Program-made: the position numbers and the translations under genes
The notes under the pieces: generated by a model
The model's database searches: none
What the model was told of the DNA's origin: nothing
Seen by the model: the letters and a program-made list of their open reading frames with translations, nothing else
In this document: piece after piece, positions 6,598 to 15,616 of the stretch
How the letters are laid out: each line of letters opens with the position of its first letter
Numbering within the stretch: position 1 is the first letter of the stretch
Origin: Acidithiobacillus sp. AMEEHan
GTDB taxonomy: Bacteria; Pseudomonadota; Gammaproteobacteria; Acidithiobacillales; Acidithiobacillaceae
NCBI RefSeq assembly: GCF_030996345.1
Contig: NZ_CP118747.1
Location: 248,001 to 312,000 of the forward strand
Direction: 5' to 3'
Length of the DNA: 64,000 nucleotides

Positions 6598-7932
6598 ATG
6601 AAGAGACTTGCTATTGCCTGCTGCACCATCTGGGTTACCGTGGGTGCTTCCGCCCCGGGATTTGGCGAGGACTTGCTCTCCGCCTACCAGCAAGCATGGC
6701 GAACTGATCCGGCGTTGGCGCAGGCGCGGGCGCAATGGCAAGCGGCCTTGCAGGATCGACCGCTGGCGCGCTCCGCTCTCTTGCCACACTTGGGCGCCAG
6801 CGCCAGTGTGGGATACAACACCGGAAGTTTCGCTGGCTTTGCCGGGCTGGATATCAACAAGGGGTACTACTCCGATAGTTACAGTGTCACTTTGACGCAG
6901 TCGGTATTCGATGGACAAAGTCTGGTTGCTCTGCGCCAAGCGAGTAGCCAGATTCAGGCGCAGGCGGCTGCCTTGCTCTACGCCGAGCAGGACTTGGCGC
7001 TACGGGTAGCCAAGGCCTATTTTGCGGTGCTAGAGGCACAAGCGCAGGAGCGCATCGCCCAGCGGCAGCAGGACTTGTTGCAAAGTATCTATCGGCAAAC
7101 CGAGGCGGCTCTGCGGATTGGCACGGGTGACATCATTGCCGTGCGGGAGGCGAAGGCGCGGTTGGATGCGGCGCAGTCAGATCTGATCCAGACACAAAAT
7201 GCCCTGTTAGTGGCCCAAAAAGGATTGGAGCGGCTTACCCATGCTCCGGTTGGATCGTTGCGCGAGCTGGGCGAGGTGACGCCGCGCGGGCCACAGCCAG
7301 ACGATATGGATGCGTGGGTGCAAGTGGCACTGCGCTCTCAACCCTTGGTTCAGGAAGCAGAGGCGCAACTGCGCGTGGCCCAGGAACAAGTGCTATATGC
7401 GCAGCGGGCGCGCTGGCCCAAGCTGGATCTGCAGGGTATTGCGCAGCACGTGCACGGCAGCCCTTTTCCCGGCTTCAACGAGAATCAGGCAGGGGTGAGC
7501 CTCAACTTGCGCATGCCCATTTATCAGGGGGGATCGATTTCCAGCGGGGTGCAAAAGGCACAGGCCCAGGGGATGGCACAAGCAGAACACCTTGGCAGTG
7601 TCCGCGATCAGGTGCGTCTGGATACCCAAACGGCCTTTTTGAATCTTCGCGACAGTGTTGCCCAATTGACTGCGGCGAAAGAAGCCAAACGATCGGCCAA
7701 GATCTCCTTGGAAGGGACACGCAAGGGCTACGAAGTCGGTACCCGTTCCATCATCGACCTCTTGCAGACCGCCACGGACTATATCCGTGCCGAACAGGAT
7801 TATCAGCTCGCCCTGTATCGCCAAGTGCTTGCGCGCGTGCAGCTCAAATTTGCCGCGGGCGAACTCGATGCATCTGACCTACAGGCGCTGAATGGTCTCT
7901 TGCAACCGTCCAGTACCAAGGCGCAGTCATGA
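6598..7932 (+). CDS. TolC-family outer-membrane efflux protein
   Basis: A 444-residue outer-membrane channel. A signal peptide (MKRLAIACCTIWVTVGASAPGFG) is followed by EDLLSAYQQAWRTDPALAQARAQ. The two-fold OEP repeat is visible, with long alpha-hairpin heptads rich in Ala and Gln and beta segments such as GVSLNLRMPIYQGG. The ATG at 6598 with AAGGAACGAG upstream is preferred over an in-frame ATG at 6580. It starts a five-gene exporter set with the HlyD, ATPase and two permease genes that follow. The closing pattern VGTRSIIDLLQTATDYIRAEQ is typical of TolC, with the family tyrosine replaced locally. Confidence 0.92.
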   Translation: MKRLAIACCTIWVTVGASAPGFGEDLLSAYQQAWRTDPALAQARAQWQAALQDRPLARSALLPHLGASASVGYNTGSFAGFAGLDINKGYYSDSYSVTLTQSVFDGQSLVALRQASSQIQAQAAALLYAEQDLALRVAKAYFAVLEAQAQERIAQRQQDLLQSIYRQTEAALRIGTGDIIAVREAKARLDAAQSDLIQTQNALLVAQKGLERLTHAPVGSLRELGEVTPRGPQPDDMDAWVQVALRSQPLVQEAEAQLRVAQEQVLYAQRARWPKLDLQGIAQHVHGSPFPGFNENQAGVSLNLRMPIYQGGSISSGVQKAQAQGMAQAEHLGSVRDQVRLDTQTAFLNLRDSVAQLTAAKEAKRSAKISLEGTRKGYEVGTRSIIDLLQTATDYIRAEQDYQLALYRQVLARVQLKFAAGELDASDLQALNGLLQPSSTKAQS

Positions 7933-7977
7933 TGTTCCGGATTCGCAGCGCAAAGGCTTTGCCCGAAGGATGTGCCC

Positions 7978-9027
7978 ATGGCCAGTAAAAAGAAACGGAT
8001 CTTCCTAGTCCTCTTCGCCCTGCTCGTGATTGGCGGCGTGCTGTTCTGGGTGCTGCACCGGCCCAAAGCAGCCACGAATGTCGTCACCATCTATGGCAAC
8101 ATCGACATCCGCCAGGTACAAGCCGCCTTCCATGACGACGGGCGGGTGCAGGCGCTTCTGGTGCAGGAAGGCGATCGGGTCCATAAGGGCCAGCTCTTGG
8201 CAGAACTCGACCCGGTCCGCTTCCAGGATGCTGTCGCTCGCGACAAAGCCCTGGTGGCCGCGCAGGAACAGATCTTGGCCCGGCTCCTGGCGGGTTCCCG
8301 CCCTGAGGAGATTGCCGAAGCGCGGGCGCAAGTCGCTGCCGCCCAGGCCAGCCTCGCCAATGCCGAGATCACTTACAAACGGCAGGAATCCCTGGCGGCG
8401 GAGCAGTATGTGCCCAAGCAGAACGTCGACAATGCCGCCGCCTCCCTCAAAACTGCACGTGCCAATCTGGAGCACAGCCAACAGGCTCTGACTCTGGCCA
8501 TCAAGGGACCGCGCAAAGAAGATATTGCGGCGGCACGGGCGCAACTCGCCGCCGATCGCGCCGCTCTGGCCCTCGCCGAGCGGCAGCTCCAAGACACCAA
8601 GCTCTACGCCCCGGAAAATGGTGTCGTGCAGGATCGCATCGTCGAGCCTGGCGACATGGTCTCCCCGAGCACGCCGATCTTCACCTTAGCCCTCGACAAT
8701 CCCGTCTGGGCCCGGGCCTATCTGCCGGAGAAAGCGCTGGGCAAAGTGCGTCCGGGGATGCGCGCCGAGATCAGCAGCGACTCTTTTCCAGGCAAGCGTT
8801 TCAAGGGCTGGATCGGCTTCATTTCTCCCACTGCGGAGTTCACGCCAAAGAGCGTCGAGACCACGGAGTTACGCACCGAACTGATGTACCGGGTACGCGT
8901 CTATGCCTGTAATCCGCAGCACGAACTGCGCCTCGGGATGCCGGTAACAGTACGCATCGACCTGCAGCACAACACCCCGCAAAATCTGCCGCAACACCCC
9001 TGTGCCGCGTCCGATGGTGAGCAGTAG
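7978..9027 (+). CDS. HlyD-family membrane fusion protein of an ABC exporter
   Basis: A 349-residue periplasmic adaptor with one N-terminal TM anchor (KKRIFLVLFALLVIGGVLFW). The split lipoyl domain is QALLVQEGDRVHKGQLLAEL and YAPENGVVQDRIVEPGDMVS. An Ala/Glu/Arg-rich coiled-coil hairpin (about residues 85-200) lies between the halves, followed by a beta-barrel (VWARAYLPEKALGKVRPGM). The organisation matches the YbhG/YhiI type that pairs with YbhFSR-like ABC transporters. The ATG at 7978 follows GAAGGA by 7 bp. Its last 14 bases overlap the ATPase gene. Confidence 0.9.
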   Translation: MASKKKRIFLVLFALLVIGGVLFWVLHRPKAATNVVTIYGNIDIRQVQAAFHDDGRVQALLVQEGDRVHKGQLLAELDPVRFQDAVARDKALVAAQEQILARLLAGSRPEEIAEARAQVAAAQASLANAEITYKRQESLAAEQYVPKQNVDNAAASLKTARANLEHSQQALTLAIKGPRKEDIAAARAQLAADRAALALAERQLQDTKLYAPENGVVQDRIVEPGDMVSPSTPIFTLALDNPVWARAYLPEKALGKVRPGMRAEISSDSFPGKRFKGWIGFISPTAEFTPKSVETTELRTELMYRVRVYACNPQHELRLGMPVTVRIDLQHNTPQNLPQHPCAASDGEQ

Positions 9028-10750
9028 TCCGCTGCAGTTCCACAACGTATCCAAGGTCTTCCCACGCGGGAAGGGCACGGTGCGCGCCCTGGCTGGGCTC
9101 GAGCTCGAACTGGCTGCCGGCAAGGTGACGGGTCTGCTGGGCCCTGACGGGGCCGGCAAGACTACCCTCATCCGGCTGGCGACGGGATTGCTGCAGCCGA
9201 GTGAGGGTAAAATCCTGCGCTTTGGCGAAGAGCTGGGCGGGCAGACGGGCGCGCAGCAGCAACGCATCGGCTACATGCCACAGCGCTTCGGGCTCTACGA
9301 AGACCTCACGGTGCAAGAAAACCTGGATCTGTACAGCGACCTGCAGGGCATCGATACGGCAACGGCGCGGCAGCGGCAAGCAGAACTGCTCCAGCTCACC
9401 GCTCTGGGGCCCTTTGGCAAGCGCCGCGCCGGGGCATTGTCCGGTGGCATGAAGCAGAAGCTGGGTCTCGCCTGTGCCCTGCTCCGGGCGCCGGATCTGC
9501 TGCTGCTGGATGAGCCAACGGTGGGGGTGGACCCCATCGCTCGGCGCGAGCTCTGGAGCATCATCCAGGGGCTGCGCGGACAGGGCACGACGGTGTTACT
9601 GAGCACTGCCTACTTCGATGAGGCAGAACGCTGCGACGAGATCCTCTTGCTGCACGAAGGGCAGCTCCTGCGTGAGGGTACCCCCCAGGACTTTCTCGCA
9701 CCCTTCGACGGGCACTGTTTTCTGGTAACGGCAGCGGGGCTGCGCCGTCGGGCCTTGCGGCAGGCGCTGCAAGCCCGCGCCGGTATCGTGGATGCGCGGG
9801 TGGTCGCCGGCGGGGTACGGGTGCTCTGCAGCGAGCCCTCCCCGCTTCCCATGGCGGGCGAAGAGTGGAAGGCGATCCCGCCTTCCTTCGAAGATGCCTT
9901 TGTTTCCCTCTTGGGCAGCGCCACGACACCTGCCGTAGCCGCCCAGGGTGCCGAGACGGTTTCCCAGCCCTCCGGCGCGGGAGCAGAAGAGATTGTGATT
10001 CGCGTGGAAGGACTGCGCAAGGTCTTCGGCAGCTTCGAGGCGGTGAAAAGCAGCAGCTTTCAGGTTCGCAACGGCGAGATTTTTGGGCTCCTGGGAGCCA
10101 ATGGGGCGGGCAAGACCACGACTTTCCGCATGCTCTGTGGCCTGTTGGCGCCTTCGGGCGGTACCCTGGAAGTGGCAGGAGTCGACATGCGCCGCGCTTC
10201 CAGCCAGGCACGGGCGCGCATTGGCTATGTCGCGCAGAAATTTGCCCTCTACGGCAACCTCAGCGTCGATCAGAACCTGCAATTTTTTGCCAGCGCCTAT
10301 GGTCTGCGCGCGAAGACGCGCAGCGATGGCATCGCCCGGGCGCGGCGGGACTTTCAGCTCGACGACTATCGCGACATCAATGTCGACGACCTGCCCCTCG
10401 GCATCAAACAGCGCCTTGCCCTAGCCTGCGCCCTCCTGCACCAGCCGCCGATCCTTTTCCTAGATGAGCCGACTTCGGGGGTGGATCCCCTCACCCGCCG
10501 GGAATTCTGGCAGCGAATCAACGCCCTCGCGGCATCGGGGGTGACGGTGCTCATCACCACCCATTTCATGGATGAGGCGGAATATTGTGACCGCCTGATC
10601 CTGCAGTCCCTGGGAGAAATCCTCGCCCAGGGGAGTCCCGAAGAGATCCGTCGCCAGGCACAGAGCCCTGAGCAGCCCAACCCGAGCATGGAAGATGCCT
10701 TCATCCACTTGATCGAAAGTCACGAGCAGAGCATCCGGAGGGCATCGTGA
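9014..10750 (+). CDS. ABC exporter ATP-binding protein with two fused ATPase domains
   Basis: About 578 residues carrying two complete nucleotide-binding domains. Domain 1 (about 5-235) has Walker A GPDGAGKTT, signature LSGGMKQKLGLA and Walker B LLLLDEPTVGVD. Domain 2 (about 330-550) has Walker A GANGAGKTT, a degenerate signature DLPLGIKQRLALA and Walker B ILFLDEPTSGVD. H-loops are STAYFDEAE (His replaced by Ala-Tyr) and TTHFMDEAE. The asymmetric second signature (LPLG for LSGG) and the altered first H-loop suggest one consensus and one degenerate ATP site. It resembles YbhF/YhiH. A GTG at 9002 is an alternative start. Confidence 0.92.
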   Translation: MVSSSPLQFHNVSKVFPRGKGTVRALAGLELELAAGKVTGLLGPDGAGKTTLIRLATGLLQPSEGKILRFGEELGGQTGAQQQRIGYMPQRFGLYEDLTVQENLDLYSDLQGIDTATARQRQAELLQLTALGPFGKRRAGALSGGMKQKLGLACALLRAPDLLLLDEPTVGVDPIARRELWSIIQGLRGQGTTVLLSTAYFDEAERCDEILLLHEGQLLREGTPQDFLAPFDGHCFLVTAAGLRRRALRQALQARAGIVDARVVAGGVRVLCSEPSPLPMAGEEWKAIPPSFEDAFVSLLGSATTPAVAAQGAETVSQPSGAGAEEIVIRVEGLRKVFGSFEAVKSSSFQVRNGEIFGLLGANGAGKTTTFRMLCGLLAPSGGTLEVAGVDMRRASSQARARIGYVAQKFALYGNLSVDQNLQFFASAYGLRAKTRSDGIARARRDFQLDDYRDINVDDLPLGIKQRLALACALLHQPPILFLDEPTSGVDPLTRREFWQRINALAASGVTVLITTHFMDEAEYCDRLILQSLGEILAQGSPEEIRRQAQSPEQPNPSMEDAFIHLIESHEQSIRRAS

Positions 10751-11862
10751 ACGGTCGCCGCCTGCGCGGCTTGATCCGCAAGGAGTTCCTGCAGATCTTG
10801 CGCGATCCGTCGGCCATCGCCATTGCCTTTTTTCTGCCGGTCTTTCTGCTGTTTTTGTTTGGCTATGGGGTCTCCCTCGATGCCAAACGCATCCCTCTCG
10901 CGGTGGTGGTGAATCAAGCCACTGCCGAGACCAGCGCCTTCGTCGGTGGCCTAGAGCAGTCACCCTATTTCCGACCGGAGATCTTTCCGAGCGTCCAGGA
11001 GGCGCGCGGCGCCCTCTTGCAGCGGCAGGTGAACGGCATCGTCTGGCTGCGCTCGGACTTCAGCCGTCAGGTTCTGCGCGGCGATACGGCCAGCATTGGG
11101 GTCGTCGTCAATGGTGTGGACGCCAATGACGCCCGCATCATCGAGGGGTACCTGCAGGGCGTCTGGCAGAATTGGCTGCAACAGCGCGCTCTGGCTGCCG
11201 GTCGGCCTTTGGTGATTCCGGTACGGGCTGAAGACCGCATCTGGTTCAACCCCGCCCTGCGCAGTCGCAACTATCTGGTGCCGGGCCTCATTGCGGTGAT
11301 CATGACCCTGATCGGCGCGCTGCTGACGGCCATGGTGGTGGCCCGGGAGTGGGAGCGGGGCACGATGGAAGCCCTCATGGCTACCCCGGTGCAAATGCTC
11401 GAGATTCTCCTCGGCAAGCTCATTCCCTATTTTCTCCTCGGTATGGGGGGCATGCTCCTCTCCGTGGCCCTGGCGGTGTGGCTCTTTGCCGTGCCTCTGG
11501 TGGGGAGTTTCTGGCTGCTGCTCCTCGCCTCGGCGCTGTTTCTCTTGGTGGCCCTGGGCATGGGCCTGCTGATTTCCAGCGTCGCCCGCAACCAGTTTGT
11601 TGCCGGGCAAATCGCCATCATCGTCACCTTTCTGCCCGCCTTCATCCTTTCCGGATTCATCTTCGATATCCAGTCCATGCCGGCTCCCATCCGCGTCATG
11701 ACCCATGTCGTTGCGGCACGCTACTTCGTGAGTATCCTGCAGACCCTGTTTCTGGCTGGCGACGTCTGGCCCATCCTCCTCTGGAATGACTTGGCATTGC
11801 TGCTCATGGCCCTGTTCTTCTTGGGGATGACCCTGCGGCGCTCGCGCAAGAGGCTCGATTGA
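10747..11862 (+). CDS. ABC-2 type permease, first of a pair
   Basis: A 371-residue membrane protein of the YbhS/YhhJ type. TM1 follows the cytoplasmic KEFLQILRDPSAI segment. A large periplasmic domain (about 45-170) precedes five more TM helices (GLIAVIMTLIGALLTAMV onward). It includes the motif AREWERGTMEALMATPVQMLEILLGK that is typical of ABC-2 permeases. The start codon is GTG at 10747, overlapping the ATPase stop by 4 bp (GTGA). It would form a heterodimer with the next gene product to move a hydrophobic or cationic compound towards the HlyD-TolC conduit. The substrate is unknown. Confidence 0.9.
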   Translation: MNGRRLRGLIRKEFLQILRDPSAIAIAFFLPVFLLFLFGYGVSLDAKRIPLAVVVNQATAETSAFVGGLEQSPYFRPEIFPSVQEARGALLQRQVNGIVWLRSDFSRQVLRGDTASIGVVVNGVDANDARIIEGYLQGVWQNWLQQRALAAGRPLVIPVRAEDRIWFNPALRSRNYLVPGLIAVIMTLIGALLTAMVVAREWERGTMEALMATPVQMLEILLGKLIPYFLLGMGGMLLSVALAVWLFAVPLVGSFWLLLLASALFLLVALGMGLLISSVARNQFVAGQIAIIVTFLPAFILSGFIFDIQSMPAPIRVMTHVVAARYFVSILQTLFLAGDVWPILLWNDLALLLMALFFLGMTLRRSRKRLD

Positions 11863-12968
11863 TGTTGGCACGGATCTGGGCATTGATGATCAAGGAGTTC
11901 TTGGCGATCCTGCGTGACAAGAAGAGCCGTTTCGTGCTCATCGGACCGCCCTTGATCCAGTTGCTGGTCTTTGGTTACGCCGCTACCTTCGACCTGAGTC
12001 ACATTCCCTACGCGGTGTACAATGAGGACTCCGGTTTTGCGGCGCGGGAATTGCTCGGGGAGTTCCAGGGTTCGCGAGCGTTTCAGCAGGTGGCCACCGT
12101 CACACGACAAGGGCAGATCGCGCCGCTCATCAACACCGGAAAGGCGCTCCTGGTTGTCCACATTGGGCCGCACTTTACCGAAGACCTCTTGCGTCACCAG
12201 CCGGCACCCGTGCAGGTGATCATCGACGGTCGCAACTCCAATACCGCCACCCTGGCGATGAATTATGCCAACAGCATTTTGCTGCGCTTCGACCAGCGCT
12301 GGGCGGCGCAGCATCACTGGGGGCGCCCGCCGGCAGAACTGCAGGTACGCTCCTGGTTCAATCCCAATCTGCTCTCGCGCTGGTTCATCGTGCCTGGCAT
12401 CGTCGCCCTGCTCATGCTCGTGGTCACGCTGCTGGTCACTGGCCTTTCCGTAGCCCGGGAACGGGAGCAGGGAACCTTCGACCAGCTTCTCGTCACGCCC
12501 CTGACACCAGGAGAGATCCTGGCGGGTAAGGCCTTGCCGGGCATCCTCATCGGTGGCCTCGAAGGCGCCTTCATCGTGCTGGTGGCGGTGTTCTGGTTTC
12601 AGGTGCCGTTTCTGGGCAGTATCCTTGCCCTGGGGTTGGGGATGTTGCTCTTTCTCCTGGCTGCCGTGGGCATCGGCCTGATGATTTCCTCCCTTGCCGT
12701 TACCCAACAGCAGGGCCTCCTGGGCGCCTTTCTCTTTCTGGTGCCGGCCATCATCCTCTCGGGTTTTGCCACCCCCATTGCCAACATGCCCGAGCTGGTG
12801 CAAGACCTCACCTATGCCAACCCCATGCGCTATTTCCTGGTGATCGTGCGCGGGGTATTCCTGCAAGGAGATGGAGTGAGCAACCTATGGAACCAGTATT
12901 GGCCCCTGGCGATCATCGCGCTTTTCTCCATGGCGGCGGCTAGCTGGTTGTTCCGGCATCGAATTTGA
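11862..12968 (+). CDS. ABC-2 type permease, second of a pair
   Basis: A 368-residue paralogue of the preceding permease with the same layout: MIKEFLAILRDKKSRFVLIG before TM1, a periplasmic domain, then VAREREQGTFDQLLVTPLTPGEIL and terminal TM helices. It resembles YbhR. The ATG at 11862 overlaps the previous stop by one base (TGATG), showing tight translational coupling. A complete YbhFSR-like exporter is therefore encoded as tolC-hlyD-ATPase-permease-permease. Confidence 0.9.
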   Translation: MLARIWALMIKEFLAILRDKKSRFVLIGPPLIQLLVFGYAATFDLSHIPYAVYNEDSGFAARELLGEFQGSRAFQQVATVTRQGQIAPLINTGKALLVVHIGPHFTEDLLRHQPAPVQVIIDGRNSNTATLAMNYANSILLRFDQRWAAQHHWGRPPAELQVRSWFNPNLLSRWFIVPGIVALLMLVVTLLVTGLSVAREREQGTFDQLLVTPLTPGEILAGKALPGILIGGLEGAFIVLVAVFWFQVPFLGSILALGLGMLLFLLAAVGIGLMISSLAVTQQQGLLGAFLFLVPAIILSGFATPIANMPELVQDLTYANPMRYFLVIVRGVFLQGDGVSNLWNQYWPLAIIALFSMAAASWLFRHRI

Positions 12969-12982
12969 GAGTAGGAGAGGGT

Positions 12983-13321
12983 ATGCTGCGTATCTGGATA
13001 GCAGAGATCTTTATTAGTTTACTCCTGGGTGCGGTGGTCTATCGTTTGGCCTTTGCTTTTTTGCAGAAGTATTGTTGTGCCTGGGTTGTTTCGTTGGCTA
13101 GCGCTCTTCTTTTGGGGGTGGGGATCTCTGGTGTTCTGGATTTTTCCGTCTCTAGACACGCCCTGCAAGCGGAAGCTTTCCTACCGCCAGAATGGCTGGT
13201 GCAACTATCTCGGGTTATCGCCTATCTCTTGGGAGCAGCAGTGGTACACGTCATCCTGAAAAAGCGCGAGAGCTTGGGGTTTGGTCCCCAGCAAGGTGCG
13301 GAGGAAGGACGTCATGAATAA
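12983..13321 (+). CDS. Small integral membrane protein, unknown
   Basis: A 112-residue protein with about three TM helices (IAEIFISLLLGAVVYRLAF, then VVSLASALLLGVGISGVL, then SRVIAYLLGAAVVHVIL) and a polar tail ending GAEEGRHE. I do not recognise a family. The ATG at 12983 follows GTAGGAGAGG, only 14 bp after the second permease, so it is probably the last gene of the exporter operon. It may be an accessory subunit (inference). Confidence 0.6.
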   Translation: MLRIWIAEIFISLLLGAVVYRLAFAFLQKYCCAWVVSLASALLLGVGISGVLDFSVSRHALQAEAFLPPEWLVQLSRVIAYLLGAAVVHVILKKRESLGFGPQQGAEEGRHE

Positions 13322-13464
13322 GCCTGCATTTGTATGTAGAACAGTGGCCTGAACCGAGTATCGTTGCAGATTATTGGGCTTTATGACTGATTTGAAAGAT
13401 ATCTTGAGAAAAAAGATCATCCTCAATGGGGTTGGGATGCTGTGCGTGCAGAGAGGGGTAAAAT

Positions 13465-14115
13465 ATGAATCGATTGTGTCTTCCCTATTTGTGTAGGGCA
13501 AAAAGAATTTCAGCTACCGTAGGTGCCATATTTCTGCTTGTTTTTGCGGCGATTTCTTACGCTGATGAGCTGCAATCCCCCACAGCGATCATTCGTGATA
13601 TCACGGAACGGGTAGTCCATATCCTGCAGGCGCACGAGGGACAACCTTCAACCTTGGCAGAGCAGGAAGAAATCAAAAAAATCGTACTGCCCTATGTGGA
13701 CTTTGAAGTTATGTCAAAGCTGGTCATGGCGCAATACTGGAACCAAATGAGCCCAGCACAACAGAATGAATTCATAGGGCTCTATCGTGCCCAGTTAATT
13801 CAGGTGTATTTGACCGCTTTCAGTAGGTATTCTGGTCAAACTGTGCGTATATTGGCAAGTACGCAAATTTCTACAAACCCTCCGATCACGCAAGTTGATA
13901 CCGAGATCATACAAACAGACGGACGCCAAAATATCCCGGTAACGTATGGATTTGTAAAAGAAACCGGCGGCTGGAAGATTTACGATGTATTCATCGATGG
14001 CGTCTGTATGAATTTGACATACCGTGATACCTATGGGCGAATGATAGCACAAGATGGTATTCCTAAATTCCTTGATTCTCTTAAGAAAAAGGAAGAATCC
14101 TGGCATTCTTCATGA
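13465..14115 (+). CDS. MlaC/HpnM-like periplasmic lipid-binding protein
   Basis: A 216-residue exported protein with a signal peptide (about 1-33, ending AAISYA-DE). The body matches the MlaC/Ttg2D family: PTAIIRDITERVVHILQ, IKKIVLPYVDFEVMSKLVM, YWNQMSPAQQNEFIGLYRAQL, then YGFVKETGGWKIYDVFIDGVCMN. Family members ferry phospholipid, or hopanoid precursors in HpnM, between the outer and inner membranes. No mlaA, mlaD, mlaE or mlaF gene is nearby, so this is an orphan. It begins an AT-richer block whose next two genes (PagL-like and 2OG oxygenase) are also envelope- or lipid-compatible. Confidence 0.8.
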   Translation: MNRLCLPYLCRAKRISATVGAIFLLVFAAISYADELQSPTAIIRDITERVVHILQAHEGQPSTLAEQEEIKKIVLPYVDFEVMSKLVMAQYWNQMSPAQQNEFIGLYRAQLIQVYLTAFSRYSGQTVRILASTQISTNPPITQVDTEIIQTDGRQNIPVTYGFVKETGGWKIYDVFIDGVCMNLTYRDTYGRMIAQDGIPKFLDSLKKKEESWHSS

Positions 14116-14178
14116 TGAACTTGTTGTTCAGATTGACAGAATTTTGGAATGGTACATGGGAGTCATCAGGAAAACACT

Positions 14179-14757
14179 CTAGTTGAGTGGTAATGAATAG
14201 GTAATTAGAAGCTCATTCTCGCCAGGGTTTCGGCGATAGAGATCAGCATTGGAGAGATGGGCTATTTTGATGCCAATCCTTTGTTTTCCTGGTAGTTGAT
14301 AGGCCAAACCCAACTCCAATCGAAACAGGAAGGTACTTCCCATGTTCTTGCTTTGGCCCTGGCGGTACCCGCCGATGCCTGCCTCTGGCGTGAGTATCCA
14401 ATGGGGAGAAAGTGCAATATTGGCGTAGAGTCCACCATAGCCGTCGACGCCGCCATCGGTGTTGGCCAAAAGCCCCAGCATATAGCCAATCCCATAAAAA
14501 CGGGTTCCTGACTGATACTCAAGATTAAGCTCCGCCGGCGTATGATTGTATCCATCGTCATTGACTGCACCGACCATATTGAAAATGCCTACACCCGTGC
14601 TCAAGTAAGGGGCTCCACTAGGCTGTAGTGAGATAGCTTTCGCTGCCGGGGTAAAGCAGCAAAGAAGGATGAGCACAGCGCTCTGCGCAGCAAGCCACGA
14701 GACGCGTGCCCGCCCATGTTCTTCATGTGGTATTCCAACGACCATTCGCTTTGTCAT
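14179..14757 (-). CDS. pagL: PagL-like lipid A 3-O-deacylase
   Basis: A 192-residue outer-membrane beta-barrel protein with a signal peptide (hydrophobic SAVLILLCCFTPAAKA). The PagL active-site signature sits near the C-terminus: IAHLSNADLYRRNPGENELL, with H167, S169 and N170, and an acidic residue at E180 or E182 as the third catalytic member. The protein ends in an outer-membrane-type aromatic/leucine strand (ITYSLPLN). PagL removes the 3-position acyl chain of lipid A. Its presence suggests lipid A remodelling. The ATG at 14757 lies 17 bp downstream of the 2OG-oxygenase stop, so the two are likely co-transcribed. Confidence 0.85.
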   Translation of the reverse strand: MTKRMVVGIPHEEHGRARVSWLAAQSAVLILLCCFTPAAKAISLQPSGAPYLSTGVGIFNMVGAVNDDGYNHTPAELNLEYQSGTRFYGIGYMLGLLANTDGGVDGYGGLYANIALSPHWILTPEAGIGGYRQGQSKNMGSTFLFRLELGLAYQLPGKQRIGIKIAHLSNADLYRRNPGENELLITYSLPLN

Positions 14758-14773
14758 TGTCTTTCTGTATCCT

Positions 14774-15496
14774 CTATCCAGCTAGGCGATAGCCGTCGGC
14801 ATCCTTTCCGCGAATTCGCCGCCAGACAACTTGGGGCGTGAGGCGGTTGCCAACGACGATAAATACCTTTCGGAACCGTCCGGGTGGACAGGTCACCGCT
14901 TTGACGGCATGCCAAGAGTGATCAGTTTGGGCAAAAAGGAAACTTCGATTTCCGAGCACTTGGGAAGCTGCAACCTCTCGAAGCGCCGAAAAATCTGGGG
15001 CAGAATGCCGTGGCCACTTTCCATCATCATCCAGAACCAATGTCTGTCCGCCCCATGCTTCGTCCCAATCCTCGGGTGTATTGAAGTAAAAAATATGGGA
15101 GCCGATCTTGCGTCGGGCGTCGGTATGAGGTGAAACCGAGCCTCCCGAGGGAGCATAGTGCCAATGCATGGTCAGGACGATGCGGGTTTTTGTACTAAGT
15201 CCCAACATTTGCCGCCAAAAGGACAGGTAATCCTCGCTGTGTAGTTCTTGGATGAAACGCCGCCAGGCTTCAGAGAGCTGCGGCCCTAAGGCGGGACGGT
15301 ATTGAAGAGCGAGACGGTCGTGGCTGCGCTGGCCGTGTGCTCGCTTGTAGCCGATTTGTGAGTCGAATAGAGCCGGATCAGGAAGCTCTCCACATAGGCG
15401 ATCAAATGCATCTTGATACAGAAAACCTTGTATAGGTAACCAAGGATAGGGGCGTCTCTCTTGGAATTCCGTAGCTTGCCTGACTAGATCATGCAT
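14774..15496 (-). CDS. 2OG-Fe(II) oxygenase superfamily protein
   Basis: About 240 residues from the ATG at 15496. An HxD...H iron triad is visible: H-T-D in SPHTDARRKIGSHIFYFN, and a distal His in DHSWHAVKAVTCPPGRFRKV, where the following Arg would hold 2-oxoglutarate. A central double-stranded beta-helix is implied by GGQTLVLDDDG and NRSFLFAQT. The family includes prolyl hydroxylases and small-molecule or sugar hydroxylases; the substrate is unknown. The frame is open up to 15616. Earlier starts (GTG at 15520 behind GGATGGAG) are plausible, and the ATG has no clear ribosome-binding site. It lies just upstream of pagL on the same strand. Confidence 0.7.
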   Translation of the reverse strand: MHDLVRQATEFQERRPYPWLPIQGFLYQDAFDRLCGELPDPALFDSQIGYKRAHGQRSHDRLALQYRPALGPQLSEAWRRFIQELHSEDYLSFWRQMLGLSTKTRIVLTMHWHYAPSGGSVSPHTDARRKIGSHIFYFNTPEDWDEAWGGQTLVLDDDGKWPRHSAPDFSALREVAASQVLGNRSFLFAQTDHSWHAVKAVTCPPGRFRKVFIVVGNRLTPQVVWRRIRGKDADGYRLAG

Positions 15497-15616
15497 TGTT
15501 GCAACGTTTATAACGTTCACACCAACTCCATCCTCAGCTGAAAGATTAACAGATTGCTGCAGAACCCTCACGATTCGGAGGGGAGGTATGCCGCGCAGGT
15601 CTGAAAATCGAACCAA

